Origin: JANXZO01 sp964355115
GTDB lineage: Bacteria; Bacteroidota; Bacteroidia; Bacteroidales; FEN-979
NCBI GenBank assembly: GCA_964355115.1
Contig: CAYHCQ010000036.1
Coordinates: 1-25,470, forward strand
DNA length: 25,470 nt
Reading direction: 5' to 3'
Of this stretch, positions 7,978 to 17,434 are shown piece by piece. A program made the position numbers and the translations under genes. The first letter of the stretch is position 1, and each line of letters begins with the position of its first letter. A model generated the notes under the pieces. That model was not told the origin of the DNA, did not search any database, and saw nothing but the letters and a program-made list of their open reading frames with translations.

Positions 7978-10514
7978 TTACTTCGCCCTTGAAACCTGGA
8001 TAAATGAGACCTCCACATCCCCTCCCTGGGGAATCAGGCTGATCCAGTTATTGTCCTCACGATACCATGCATCCTGGTCGCGAACACTGATCAGGCGTTC
8101 GTTTACTCTACCGTCGAGGCTGAGATTTCTGATAACCACACCGCCACTGTTCTGCTTATCTTTTCCATACCTCATCAGAACATTAAAAGGTTTTCCGGAA
8201 AGGTTGCGTATTTTAATATACACAAAGTTATCCTTCCGGGAGGCCATATTCACGGGCGTAAAGGGGAATTGCTTCTCATCCCCTGCTGATATGGTGACGG
8301 TGGACTTAAACACATCTACGATTGCATTTTCAGCAATGGTCCTTCGGATTTTGGATATCATTTCACGAGGATAGTTTTCCATCGGGAGCAGGTTAACTGC
8401 TTCGGTGAATGCATCTACTGCCTTGTCGAATTCAAAGCCACCGAAAAACCTGTCTCCGTCGGACACTGCCTTGTCGTATCGGGATTTATTGGCCCTGTAC
8501 AGACTGTCGATCTTCGCGTCAATAACAGCAATGCGTTCCTTCGGATAGCCCTCCTGGGGAAAGATAACCAGCGCCTGTTTATAAAGGTCTTTCGCCCTGG
8601 CCCACTCCTTTTGTGACAACTGACCATCGCCATCTGCCACAAGGTCATCAAAAGTCTGCCGCTTGCCTTTCAACTCAGTAAGGGCTTTGTTGATTTCAGC
8701 AATTTTTTCATTGGGATAACTCATTTCCGGTTTGATAAGCCCTGCATTCAGATATTCGGTTCGCGCCTCCTCATATTTTTTAGTAAAAAACAACTGGTCG
8801 GCATTGGTAATGGCCGCTTTGTACTGATCATCCCTGACTTTCAATTCGGCCAGGATAGCATCAATCTCTGCCACCTTATCCTTTGGATATAGCTCATCCG
8901 GCTTAATCTTTATGGCATTCCCATATTCAGTGCGTGCCTGGGGATAATTTTTTGCCTCCAGCATCTGATCGGCTTTGGAAAGAGCTGCTTTATACTGGTC
9001 GTCCAAAGTCTTCTGCCTGGCTATCCCTTTCTCGGCTTCAGCAATCTTGAGTTTCGGATATTGTTCAGTAGGTTTAAGTGCTGAAGCGGCCACAAAGGCA
9101 ATTTTAGCCTCATCAAATGACTTGGTGGCCAATAATTTATCGGCATCGGCAACCGTTTTACTGTACTCCTCATCAAGCGCCTTCTTCTTAGCGAGGAGGG
9201 CTAGTACGGAGTCAATCTGGCCAGCCTTGAGTTTGGGATATTTTTCTTCAGGCTTCAATGAACCGGCATTGAGATATTCATTTTTAGCCTGTTCATAGGT
9301 CTTTGCTGCCAACAACTGATCGGCTTTAACAATTGACGCCTTATAACTGTCGTCAAGGGCTTTTTGCTTTGCTGCTATTTCGGCAAGTGTCCTGTCAATT
9401 TCACTGATTTTTTCTTTCGGATAGTTTTCAGATGGCTTCAGAATGAGGGCATTGCTGTACTGGATTTTTGCATCAGCGTAGGATTTTGAAGCCAGCAGGG
9501 CATCTGCTTTTGTAATAACACCACCATATTGATCGTCGATGGCCTTTTGCTTCGCAATTTCAGCCAGGGCAGCTTCTGCCTCTGTGATCCTTTGTTTCGG
9601 ATACTCCTCAGCAGGTTTGAGTTTAAGCGCTCCCTGGTACTGCACCTTCGCTTCGGCATAGAACTTGCCGGCAAACAACTTATCAGCATCAGCAACAGCT
9701 TTCGTATACTCATCATCAATTGCTTTCAAACGGGCGATCTCGGCCAGGGCCTTGTCGATCTCTGAAATTTTCGTTTTGGGATAAACTTCTGCAGGTTTCA
9801 GGGCCGAGGCACCCTGGTAAGCCTGTTTTGACTGCTCATAGCCCTTCTCGGCAAGAAGCTTGTCTGCTGTTGTGATCGCCTGGTTATACTGCTCGTCCAA
9901 CCCCTTCTTTGCCGCTATTTCACCGAGCAGTCTGTCTATCTCCGCAATTTTATCTTTTGGGTATTGCTCTGAAGACTTGATACTTCCGGCATTAACATAT
10001 TCGACCCGGGCCTGGTCCAGCGATTTTGCAAGCAATAATTTATCCGCGGCTGCAATGGATGCCAGGTACTTATCATCAATGGCTTTCTGGTTGGCAAGAC
10101 CTTCCAGTATGGCTGTTATTTCAACAACCTTGTCCCTGGGATATTGTTCAGCCGGTTTAATTTTACCAGCTTCCATGAAGCCGGTGCGAGCCAGTTCATA
10201 CTTTTTATCGGTCAGCAGTTTATCTGCATTTACAACTGCTGCAGCATATTGGTCATCGAGCGATTTCAGTTTTGCGATCTCCGCAAGGGCATTATCAGCC
10301 TCTGAAATTTTTGTCTTCGGGTAGGCTTCTGCTGGTTTTGCCTTCAATGCCTCCTGGTACCGGAGCTTTGCCTCATTATAAGACTTGTCGGCGAAAAACC
10401 GGTCTCCTTCTGAAACCGCCTTTGTATATTGTTCCTCCAGCAATTTCAAACGGGCGATTTCGGCCAGGGCCTTGTCGATCTCTGAAATTTTCGTTTTGGG
10501 ATAAACTTCTGCAG
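7978..10514 (-). CDS. Giant TPR-like repeat protein, C-terminal part (same gene as 10615-12479)
   Basis: This is the 3' part of a gene interrupted by an assembly gap. About a dozen 60-residue units can be read, each of the form DDQYKAAI..ADKLLA.K.Y..A...Y..A..LKP.E.YPK.KI.EID..LAEI. The first half of each unit resembles a TPR helix pair and the second half adds a long charged helix. The last units drift (Gly-Asp-Arg-Phe-Phe near 8450). The final 113 residues (8320-7978) are different: alternating hydrophobic residues and many aromatics suggest a beta-sandwich domain of unknown type, with no catalytic motif that I recognise. The frame is open from the gap edge; a TTG at 10449 is only an internal Leu codon in ARLKLLEEQY, not a start. 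The likely role is scaffold or ligand binding in the periplasm, which is inference. No enzyme activity is evident. Confidence 0.85.
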
Positions 10515-10880
10515 NNNNNNNNNNNNNNNNNNNNNNNNNNNNNNNNNNNNNNNNNNNNNNNNNNNNNNNNNNNNNNNNNNNNNNNNNNNNNNNNNNNNNN
10601 NNNNNNNNNNNNNNATACTTCCGGCATTAACATATTCGACCCGGGCCTGGTCCAGCGATTTTGCAAGCAGCAGTTTATCCGCGGCTGCAACTGATGCCTG
10701 GTACCTGTCATCAAGGGCCTTCTGGTTGGCAAGACCTTCCAGTATGGCTGTTATTTCAACAACCTTGTCCTTCGGATATTGTTCAGCTGGTTTATTTTTA
10801 CCTGCTTCCAGGTAGGCAGTTTTGGCGGCTTCATATTTTTTTTCACCAAGCAGTTTATCACCGGCAGCAATAAACCCAGA
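9526..10880 (-). repeat. Tandem duplication of a four-unit (720-bp) block inside the repeat array
   Basis: Four units in 9526-10245 correspond one to one with four units in 10246-10880. Shared marks include EITAILEGLANQKA followed by LLLAKSLDQARVEYVNAGS, then AEVYPKTKISEIDKALAEIA, then a TKAV unit. Bases 10444-10514 match 9724-9794 with one mismatch in 71 positions, at an offset of exactly 720. After the gap, 10615 onward matches 9980 onward, an offset of 635. The 85-base difference is explained if the 100 Ns stand for 185 bases. Confidence 0.85.
10515..10614. other. Assembly gap of 100 Ns, placeholder length
   Basis: Exactly 100 Ns sit inside the repeat array. Aligning both flanks to the sister copy of the 720-bp block (9724-9794 on one side, 9980 onward on the other) predicts 185 missing bases. 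Adding or removing whole repeats changes this by multiples of 180. Frame arithmetic agrees: joining the two open frames needs a gap length that leaves remainder 2 on division by 3. The value 185 satisfies this and 100 does not. Confidence 0.97.
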
Positions 10881-12479
10881 GTATTGATTTTCAAGTGTTT
10901 TTTGACTTTCAATATCTGTCAGAACCAGGTTAATTTCAGTAACCTTTGTTTTTGGATAAGCCTCGCCCGGCTTTATTTTTAAAGCGTTCTGATACTCCCC
11001 AAGGGCCGGAATATAAGATCTCAAGGCAAAAAGGCTATCACCAGACCGGACTGCACCCACGTATCGCTCTTCATTGGATTTTTGTTGCGCCAACGCTTTG
11101 ATTATACGGTCAATATCGGTAATTTTCGATTTCGGATAACCTTCATTAGGCTTGAGTGCAAGTGCTTTTATATATTCCGCCTTAGCCGGGTCGTATGATT
11201 TCTCTTCCAGGTACCTGTCGGCTGATGCAATCAGTCCTTTATATTGCTCATCCAGGGTTTTAGACGATGCCATGGCAGCCTCCTGCGCCGGGAGCATCTT
11301 TTCGGCCTTCATAATCATCTCCCTGGGGTACGACTCCTTTGGTTTAACCGCCAGGGCAATCATATAATTTTCCCGTGCCTTGAGGTAGTTTTTGCTGATG
11401 TAAAAACTGTCAGCAAGTGTTACATACCTGTCAAACTCTTCTGTTGCAGTCTTTCCCCGGGCAATGAGTCCTTCAATATCCCTGATACGTGCCTTGGGAT
11501 AACTCTCATCAGGTTTTATGGTCAGAGCCTCCTGGTAACCCTTGATGGATTCCGGGTAACGTACCTCTGTAAACAATTGGTCGGCCCGGGCTATTGCCTT
11601 GTTATAGGCATCATCCTTGCTCTTTTGCGCGGCTAAAAGGGCAGTCAGTTCTTTGATCCTTTCCTGAGGATATTTTTCAGCAGGTTTTATGGCTCCGGCA
11701 TTCCTGTAGTCAGCCAGGGCAGCTGGATATTTTTTATCGGTGTAGAATTTATCAGCGCTTTCAATATACCGGGCAAACGACTCTTCCTTAACCTGCAGGT
11801 CGACCTGGATCTTTATTATTTCGTTGATCCTGTTCCGGGCATATGCCTCTCCGGGAAGAAATTTGCGCGCATTTTCATATTCAACCTTGGCCTTCTCATA
11901 CTCCTTTTGCTGAAAAAGTTTGTCGGCACTGGCAACCGCCACATCGTACAGTGTATTGGATGCCTTCTGGGACCGAAGAAGCCCCATGGTCCTGTTTAAT
12001 TTCTCCTTAGCAGTTAAGTCATCGGGGGTTAATCCCACTGCCATCTGGTATGATGCCTTGGCATTGAGGTAATCCTTTGCGTTGAAATAGGCGTCTCCGG
12101 AGGCAAGCGCTTTTGATGCATCCAGCTGTTTTTGCCTGGTTTCGGCTATCAATACTTTTATCTGAACAATTTTATCTTTCAGCGACTGATCCTTGGGTTT
12201 AAGCTTTTCAGCTTTTTCAAGTTCCTTCAAACTAAGCTCGTAATCTTTCTGAAGGTAATATTTATCATATGCCTTCATAGCCGCCGAGTAGAGGGAATCG
12301 GGGGAAGGTGGCCTGGCCATATATGTGGAATCAGGTGACCCGGATGCTTGTTGTGTATGGGCTGAACCCGTGATTGTATGGTGTAAAGGCGAAAAATACA
12401 AAGTGAGTCCGGATACCAGTATGGAAACGAAAACTGAAGCGCCAATCAGGACGTGTTTAGGGTGAAGGTTGATATTCAT
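10615..12479 (-). CDS. Giant TPR-like repeat protein, N-terminal part (same gene as 7978-10514)
   Basis: The protein starts MNINLHPKHVLIGASV with one hydrophobic segment at about residues 10-30 (an uncleaved anchor or signal sequence). A Ser/Pro/Thr-rich linker follows to about residue 60, then TPR-like 60-residue units up to the gap. The first units (YDKYYLQKDYELSLKELEKA, then GDAYFNAKDYLNAKASYQMA) are the most divergent. The repeats are expected outside the cytoplasmic membrane. Joined to the other fragment across 185 bases the product is about 1528 residues. The frame appears broken beyond the gap only because 100 Ns were used. Upstream by 64 bases on the same strand is the LolD-type ATPase, so the two may be co-transcribed. 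No Shine-Dalgarno sequence is evident before the ATG. I do not know a named family for the full architecture; general annotation would be tetratricopeptide repeat protein. Confidence 0.87.
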
Positions 12480-12543
12480 GCGGAGTGTATCGTGCTTTTC
12501 CGATAATTCTTTTACTCAATAACGGCTTTATGGACAAATAATT

Positions 12544-13209
12544 TCACAAGGCAGGGTTATGATCTATAACTCCATCCCTGATGGTGAGTTTTCTGTCGGC
12601 CATATCGGCCAGCTGAAGGTTATGTGTTACTATGATATATGTTTGATTGAAGGTATCGCGAAGCCTAAAAAAAAGCTTATGCAGTTCAACGGCGGAGGCA
12701 GAATCAAGGTTACCAGAGGGCTCATCGGCCAGCACTACAGCAGGGGAGTTAACAAGCGCCCTTGCAACCGCAATCCGCTGCTGCTCGCCCCCCGAAAGTT
12801 CAGATGGTTTATGGGAGGCCCTTTCACGCAGGTTCATAAAATCGAGTAATTCCATTGCTTTCTGTTCGGCCTCCCTCCTCCCGACCTTTGCAATAAGGGC
12901 AGGAATACAAACATTCTCAAGGGCCGTAAACTCTGGCAGCAGATGGTGAAACTGGAATACAAATCCGATTTGACGGTTCCGGAAATCAGAGAGTTTGCGC
13001 TCGGTCAGTCCGGGGATATTCACACCGTTGATCTCTACAGAGCCGGCATCGGCCTTGTCGAGGGTTCCCAGGATATGCAGCAGGGTGGATTTTCCGGCAC
13101 CCGATGCCCCTACAATGGAAATGATCTCACCAGCGGCAATCTCAAGGCTGATGCCTTTGAGCACCTTAAGGGGACCATAAGTTTTCTGAATATCCTTTGC
13201 TATGATCAT
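12544..13209 (-). CDS. lolD: ABC transporter ATP-binding protein, LolD/MacB/FtsE type
   Basis: This 221-residue cytoplasmic ATPase powers a membrane partner, most likely of the lipoprotein-releasing LolCDE type. It shows Walker A GASGAGKST (34-42), a Q loop in FQFHHLLPEF (about 86), signature LSGGEQQR (138-145), Walker B VVLADEP with Glu163, and the switch His196 (VTHN). The size is usual for LolD. The ATG at 13209 is preferred over an in-frame TTG at 13230, because AGGA precedes it at a fitting distance and a -7-like element lies at 13228-13235. No LolC/LolE permease gene is adjacent; the downstream gene encodes the giant repeat protein. MacB-type or other export roles cannot be excluded from this chain alone. 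Confidence 0.85.
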   Translation of the reverse strand: MIIAKDIQKTYGPLKVLKGISLEIAAGEIISIVGASGAGKSTLLHILGTLDKADAGSVEINGVNIPGLTERKLSDFRNRQIGFVFQFHHLLPEFTALENVCIPALIAKVGRREAEQKAMELLDFMNLRERASHKPSELSGGEQQRIAVARALVNSPAVVLADEPSGNLDSASAVELHKLFFRLRDTFNQTYIIVTHNLQLADMADRKLTIRDGVIDHNPAL

Positions 13210-13227
13210 GTTGACTTCCTGAACCGA

Positions 13228-13235
13228 CAAAGATA
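13228..13235 (-). promoter_or_regulatory. Candidate -7 element for the LolD-type gene
   Basis: Read on the minus strand this is TATCTTTG, an exact TAnnTTTG match and the same octamer as in the two tRNA promoters at the right end. The nearest TTTG upstream is only 12 bases away, so the -33 element is not convincing. The leader to the ATG at 13209 would be roughly 12 bases. Confidence 0.35.
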
Positions 13236-13340
13236 ATAAAACCGGACCAAACTTCTCATCCTCTCAGGGCTCAATGCTGAGGCCGCCAGTGTTGATAAGG
13301 AAACAAAATTTAAAAATATCGACAATTATAGGGTTAGTTT

Positions 13341-13371
13341 TTTGCAGATCCGGATCAAACAGCTAATTTTG
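13341..13371 (+). promoter_or_regulatory. Bacteroidota-type promoter for sucC
   Basis: TTTG at 13341-13344, a 19-base spacer and TAATTTTG at 13364-13371 form a full match to the Bacteroidota consensus. The predicted start point near 13378 gives a leader of about 18 bases to the ATG at 13396. This excludes the upstream in-frame TTG at 13342, which lies inside the -33 element. Confidence 0.7.
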
Positions 13372-13395
13372 GTTTTCCTAATAATCTGTTTAATT

Positions 13396-14586
13396 ATGAA
13401 TCTACACGAATATCAGAGTAAAACGATCCTCAGAAAATACGGTGTTGCTGTTCCTGAGGGTGTTCTCGCACATACCGGGGAAGAGGCAGTACAGGCCGCG
13501 CAGTATCTTCAGGAGGCAACAGGCACCGACAAGTGGGTTATAAAAGCTCAGGTGCATGCAGGCGGCCGCGGAAAAGGCGGTGGTGTAAAGGTTGCCACAA
13601 CCATTGAAGAGGTTCGTACGATTTCCCGCCAGATTCTTGGAATGCACCTGGTCACCCCGCAGACAAGCACTGAAGGAAAACTTGTACGAAAGGTTTATAT
13701 TGAACAGAATATTTTTTATCCAGGGCCTTCGGAACCTGCAGAAATTTACATGAGTATCCTGCTCGACCGGCAGAAAGGTCATACAATAATAATGTATTCA
13801 CCGAGGGGAGGCATGGATATAGAGGCAGTTGCCGGGGAAACGCCCGAACTTATTTTCACCGAAGAGATCGACCCGAAAATCGGTCTTCATGCTTTTCAGG
13901 CCCGCAAAATAGCCTTCAATCTGGGATTGAAAAATGAAGCCTTTAAAAACATGGTGAATTTTGTTTTCGGTCTTTATAAGGCCTACGAAGGCATCGATGC
14001 TTCACTTTTCGAGATCAACCCGGTCTTCAAGACCTCCGACAATAAGATCCTTGCAGCAGATGCCAAGGTGGTAATTGACAACAATGCACTATACCGGCAT
14101 GCCGAGATTGCAGCGATGCGCGACTTTGACGAAGAAGATCCCATTGAGGTGGAAGCAACCCGTCAGGATCTTAATTACGTCAAACTAAATGGCAATGTAG
14201 GCTGTATGGTTAACGGCGCCGGCCTTGCTATGGCCACAATGGATATCATCAAACTCTCGGGGGGCGACCCTGCAAACTTCCTAGATGTGGGCGGCTCGGC
14301 CAATGCAAAACGGGTGGAAGAGGGATTTCGCATTATTCTGAAAGACCCTGCAGTGAAAGCAATTCTGGTCAATATTTTTGGTGGAATAGTTCGGTGCGAC
14401 CGTGTTGCACAAGGTGTTGTTGATGCCTATAATAACATTGGCGAGATAAAGGTTCCCATTATTGTAAGGTTGCAGGGCACAAACGCAGCGGAAGGGAAAA
14501 AACTGATCGATGATTCAGGACTCAAAGTTCACTCAGCAATTACCCTGCACGAAGCAGCTTTGCTTGTTACTCAAGTTCTGAATTAA
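13396..14586 (+). CDS. sucC: Succinate-CoA ligase, beta subunit
   Basis: This 396-residue subunit, with SucD, interconverts succinyl-CoA and succinate while making ATP or GTP in the TCA cycle. The N-terminus MNLHEYQSK is the standard SucC start and is followed by an ATP-grasp domain (KAQVHAGGRGKGGGVK near 50-65; FEINPVF near 205). The C-terminal CoA-ligase domain contains VGGSAN and NIFGGIVRCDRVAQGV. Length agrees with the family (about 388). The start at 13396 is set by family alignment and by the promoter at 13341-13371. sucD is not adjacent in this window; separate sucC and sucD occur in Bacteroidota. The 3' end overlaps the convergent glycosyltransferase gene by 20 bases. Confidence 0.96.
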   Translation: MNLHEYQSKTILRKYGVAVPEGVLAHTGEEAVQAAQYLQEATGTDKWVIKAQVHAGGRGKGGGVKVATTIEEVRTISRQILGMHLVTPQTSTEGKLVRKVYIEQNIFYPGPSEPAEIYMSILLDRQKGHTIIMYSPRGGMDIEAVAGETPELIFTEEIDPKIGLHAFQARKIAFNLGLKNEAFKNMVNFVFGLYKAYEGIDASLFEINPVFKTSDNKILAADAKVVIDNNALYRHAEIAAMRDFDEEDPIEVEATRQDLNYVKLNGNVGCMVNGAGLAMATMDIIKLSGGDPANFLDVGGSANAKRVEEGFRIILKDPAVKAILVNIFGGIVRCDRVAQGVVDAYNNIGEIKVPIIVRLQGTNAAEGKKLIDDSGLKVHSAITLHEAALLVTQVLN

Positions 14587-15838
14587 ACCGTTCCTCCATC
14601 TCTTTAACGAAAAGAAACGTGCGGATGGCTTCAAGTTGCTCTGTTTGAGCACTTTTAAAGGAGAACTTTTCAGGGTTAATTTTCAGCTTTCGCAACTCCG
14701 CCTGCCCGCAGAACCTTAGAAACCATTCAAAAAATCGCTCTTCATCCAACCCGGGCTGCAATGCGTTTTCAGCTTTCAGAAATTGAAGGATTCTGAGTCC
14801 GTCAAATTTTTCGTGGCATCCCCGTTGAAAATGTTCAATGTCGGCATGATTTTCACGAATCGGTTTCCAGGGATCTTTCTCTGCGAAAATGTTTGCCATA
14901 AATTGAGTCACCCTGGTCTTCAGGGTCTTAAAGAAAAACACCGGAAAGAGTAAGGTGGTCTCAAGGATCTCGTTGAAACTCGTAAAGGAATATATAGGAT
15001 AACTCGACCAGTCGCCACTGTTGCCTTTGATCATTGCTGGACCGGTACCAAAGAATACACGGTCTGAAAACCGTGCTTCCGGACAAACATACTCATCATT
15101 CCAGAGAATAACAGGTCCGAATTTTCTGAGTTTCTGCAGAAAATAAAAGTCCTCACCGCTCAATTTCGGGCTGAGTCCCCCGATGGCTTTGTAGGCCCAT
15201 ACGGGGCATGCAATAGCAGAACCCAATGCTGAAAATGCGTAGGGGCTTCCTATTCGCAGCAGATTGAGCAAGTAGTAACGCATGTAAATTTCATACCTCA
15301 AAATGGCTCTATAAGCATCTGGATCAGCAGGAGCCCGGTGAAAATAGGGTACTGCCATTGCCACGGCTTCTGTATTCCGGCTGAATGCGCTGGCGATTGA
15401 GAGGAAATAATTTTCGGTAAAGGTGGAATCTGCATCAAGACTGATGATTATATCTTCCGGTTTAGCTTCACTGGCTATGAAATCCATGGCCGTCTTTCTG
15501 GCCAAGCCTACGCCATGCTTTTTGCCGAGCCATCCTGATCCTTTTGAAGTGCGGTCGATAACCTCCACCGGAAATTTCTTCCAGTTCTTCAGAAGCTTAA
15601 GTGATCTGGCATTATTTTTACATACGGGTAATTTCAATGCGTCATTCCACCAGGAATCGGGCTGGTTTACACATACAACAAGCTTAAATGACCTGTACGA
15701 CTGAAGTGAAATACACTCCAGCAAGCGGGGCAGGAATTCCGGTTCGTTCAAAACCGGCAGGGCTGCATAAATAAACGGAAGCCGGGGTTCGGTGGCTTTA
15801 CTACCGGTCGATTTTGAGTTTTTCAAATGTTGAATCAT
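14567..15838 (-). CDS. Glycosyltransferase family 2 (GT-A fold) protein
   Basis: This 423-residue protein is expected to transfer a sugar from a nucleotide donor. The GT-A signs are an N-terminal IYAALPVLNEPEFLPRLLECI, an acidic metal site ISLDADSTF with Asp135-x-Asp137, and SGEDFYFLQKL with an ED pair at 229-230 acting as candidate catalytic base. No clear transmembrane segment is visible, although the stretch TTLLFPVFFF (about 305) is hydrophobic. The acceptor is unknown. The ATG lies 38 bases inside the upstream S41 protease gene, so the two are probably translated together. The C-terminal end overlaps sucC. No lipid or polysaccharide cluster surrounds it, so placing it in a pathway would be a guess. 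Confidence 0.85.
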   Translation of the reverse strand: MIQHLKNSKSTGSKATEPRLPFIYAALPVLNEPEFLPRLLECISLQSYRSFKLVVCVNQPDSWWNDALKLPVCKNNARSLKLLKNWKKFPVEVIDRTSKGSGWLGKKHGVGLARKTAMDFIASEAKPEDIIISLDADSTFTENYFLSIASAFSRNTEAVAMAVPYFHRAPADPDAYRAILRYEIYMRYYLLNLLRIGSPYAFSALGSAIACPVWAYKAIGGLSPKLSGEDFYFLQKLRKFGPVILWNDEYVCPEARFSDRVFFGTGPAMIKGNSGDWSSYPIYSFTSFNEILETTLLFPVFFFKTLKTRVTQFMANIFAEKDPWKPIRENHADIEHFQRGCHEKFDGLRILQFLKAENALQPGLDEERFFEWFLRFCGQAELRKLKINPEKFSFKSAQTEQLEAIRTFLFVKEMEERFNSELE

Positions 15839-17399
15839 CCTGTACTACCTCAAGCGCTTTAAGAACTTCCTCATCGTACTGGTTGATCACAGCATAGAGT
15901 TCGTTAAGATCCCATAATTTCTGAGCTATGAGTCCCTTCAACTGAGAGGTAATGAGGCCTTCTGAAGCAGCATAACCTTTCTCATCTTTCTTAACTCCCT
16001 CCTTCTCTGCGTAGGCAAAAAAATCGGTCATGAAATCCACGCCAGTCAGGAAATTTTTATCAAAAGTAGCGAAGTCCGGATACTCCTTCTGCAGGGATTT
16101 GCGGTTTTTATCCACATAATCTCCGATAAAACTGTTGATAACATTTTTTCTGCGAAGGTCCATGTAGTAATCTGAAATTCTCGACGAGTCCCAAGGGATG
16201 AACACATCCGGCATAATGCCGCCACCACCGTAAACCACGCGTTTTTTCGAGGTGTAATATTTAAGCGAATCGGGGAACTTGATGCTGTCGGGGTGGATCA
16301 ACTCACCATGTTTCACACGGTTGCTGAAATCATCATAATACTTATCAACCCCATCGGTATAGGGTTTTTGAATACACTTTCCCGACGGATTGTAATACCT
16401 GGCAGTGGTCAGACGCATCTGAGAGCTGTCGGGCAGCTGGAACGGTCGCTGAACAAGGCCTTTACCAAACGACCGGCGGCCAACGATTATGCCACGGTCC
16501 CAGTCCTGAATTGCTCCTGCAACAATTTCACTGGCCGAAGCGGAATTCTCATTGATCATCATTACCAGCCTCCCTTTCTCGAAAAGCCCGTCTTTCAGGC
16601 TGGAATAGAAATCTTCACGTGGGCTCCTGCTGCCTTCCGTGTATACTATCAACTTGCCCGGAGTAAGAAAATCGTCGGAAAGATCGATGGCCGTTCCCAT
16701 ATAACCTCCCGAATTATTACGCAGGTCCAGAATCATGCTGGTCATACCCTGTGCCTTTAATTTGGCAACAGATTCTTTGAACTCCTGCATCGATGTCTGT
16801 GCAAATTTATTGAGGTTGATATACCCGACTCCCGCACTAATGATATAGGCAGCATCGATACTGGTAATCGGAATTTTATCACGCGTAATAGAATATTCAA
16901 TAAGCTCCTTTTTTCCTTTTCGATAGATTGAAACGCTGACCTTGGTACCCGGTTTTCCACGAAGATGATCGAGAACAAACTGGTTTGTTATCTTCATCCC
17001 GACAACGATCTCATTGTTGATTTTAATGATTTTATCCCCCGACATGATGCCGAGTTTATCAGAAGGCCCGCCGGGCACAGCATGAACAACTGCAATCGTG
17101 TCTTTCAGAATTTCGAACTGGATACCCACGCCTCCAAAGTTCCCTTCAAGCGGTTCATTCGCTCTTTGCACATCTTTTTTAGAGATATACATCGAATGCG
17201 GATCCAGGTCCTTCAGTGTTTCGATGATGGCTTTTTCCACAAGCTTTGCCTCATTGATGGTATCAACGTAGGCAAACTTTATGATCTGCATTGCAGTATT
17301 GTACTTTTTAACACCGGCATTGGGATCCTGGCGTTGATTTTGGGCCTGAACCGTTATGATTGTGAATACCAGAAGTAGCGTGAGAAATATCTTATACAT
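15801..17399 (-). CDS. S41 family C-terminal processing peptidase (CtpA/Prc type)
   Basis: This 532-residue secreted protease cleaves C-termini of envelope proteins by a Ser-Lys dyad. Residues 1-19 (MYKIFLTLLLVFTIITVQA) form a signal peptide. A CTP N-terminal region precedes a PDZ domain at about 85-165 (GGVGIQFEI, GIMSGDKIIKINNE). The protease core carries ILDLRNNSGGY, Ser288 in NENSASASEI and Lys313 in SFGKGLVQ, with the expected 25-residue spacing. About 110 charged residues follow the core. The ATG at 17399 is chosen because it begins the signal peptide and lies 29 bases from the predicted start point of the -7 element at 17435-17442. An upstream in-frame start at 17477 would add a non-signal leader and cross that element. 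It shares overlapping sequence with the downstream glycosyltransferase. Confidence 0.95.
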   Translation of the reverse strand: MYKIFLTLLLVFTIITVQAQNQRQDPNAGVKKYNTAMQIIKFAYVDTINEAKLVEKAIIETLKDLDPHSMYISKKDVQRANEPLEGNFGGVGIQFEILKDTIAVVHAVPGGPSDKLGIMSGDKIIKINNEIVVGMKITNQFVLDHLRGKPGTKVSVSIYRKGKKELIEYSITRDKIPITSIDAAYIISAGVGYINLNKFAQTSMQEFKESVAKLKAQGMTSMILDLRNNSGGYMGTAIDLSDDFLTPGKLIVYTEGSRSPREDFYSSLKDGLFEKGRLVMMINENSASASEIVAGAIQDWDRGIIVGRRSFGKGLVQRPFQLPDSSQMRLTTARYYNPSGKCIQKPYTDGVDKYYDDFSNRVKHGELIHPDSIKFPDSLKYYTSKKRVVYGGGGIMPDVFIPWDSSRISDYYMDLRRKNVINSFIGDYVDKNRKSLQKEYPDFATFDKNFLTGVDFMTDFFAYAEKEGVKKDEKGYAASEGLITSQLKGLIAQKLWDLNELYAVINQYDEEVLKALEVVQDDSTFEKLKIDR

Positions 17400-17434
17400 C
17401 GTGAATCGCTTTGTTATTAAAGGTTTGGAGAGCA

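Larger units (their letters stand above)
8320..12299 (-). repeat. Array of about 23 tandem 180-bp coding repeats (60-residue TPR-like units)
   Basis: The array covers the coding repeats of the giant protein. Units are mostly exactly 60 codons, with a few of 55-64. Strongly conserved positions are a Tyr at the unit boundary, Ala-Asp-Lys-Leu, Lys-x-Tyr, Ala...Tyr..Ala, Lys-Pro and Tyr-Pro-Lys. N-terminal and C-terminal units are divergent, while the central ones (about 9000-10900) are nearly alike at DNA level. That is the usual picture of recent expansion from the middle of an array. The assembly gap lies in this most uniform zone. Confidence 0.85.

Noticed and set aside
10376..10732. Separate small genes or a frameshift around the N gap
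   Set aside because: The frame change arises from the arbitrary 100-base gap length, and the TTG at 10449 is an internal Leu codon.
8320..12299. Long series of similar 180-bp repeats, considered as a CRISPR or satellite array
   Set aside because: Repeats are coding, in frame on the minus strand, without unique spacers of constant size; they encode protein units.
13342..13395. N-terminal extension of SucC from a TTG at 13342
   Set aside because: That TTG lies in the -33 element of a full promoter, and MNLHEYQSK at 13396 is the family's standard start.
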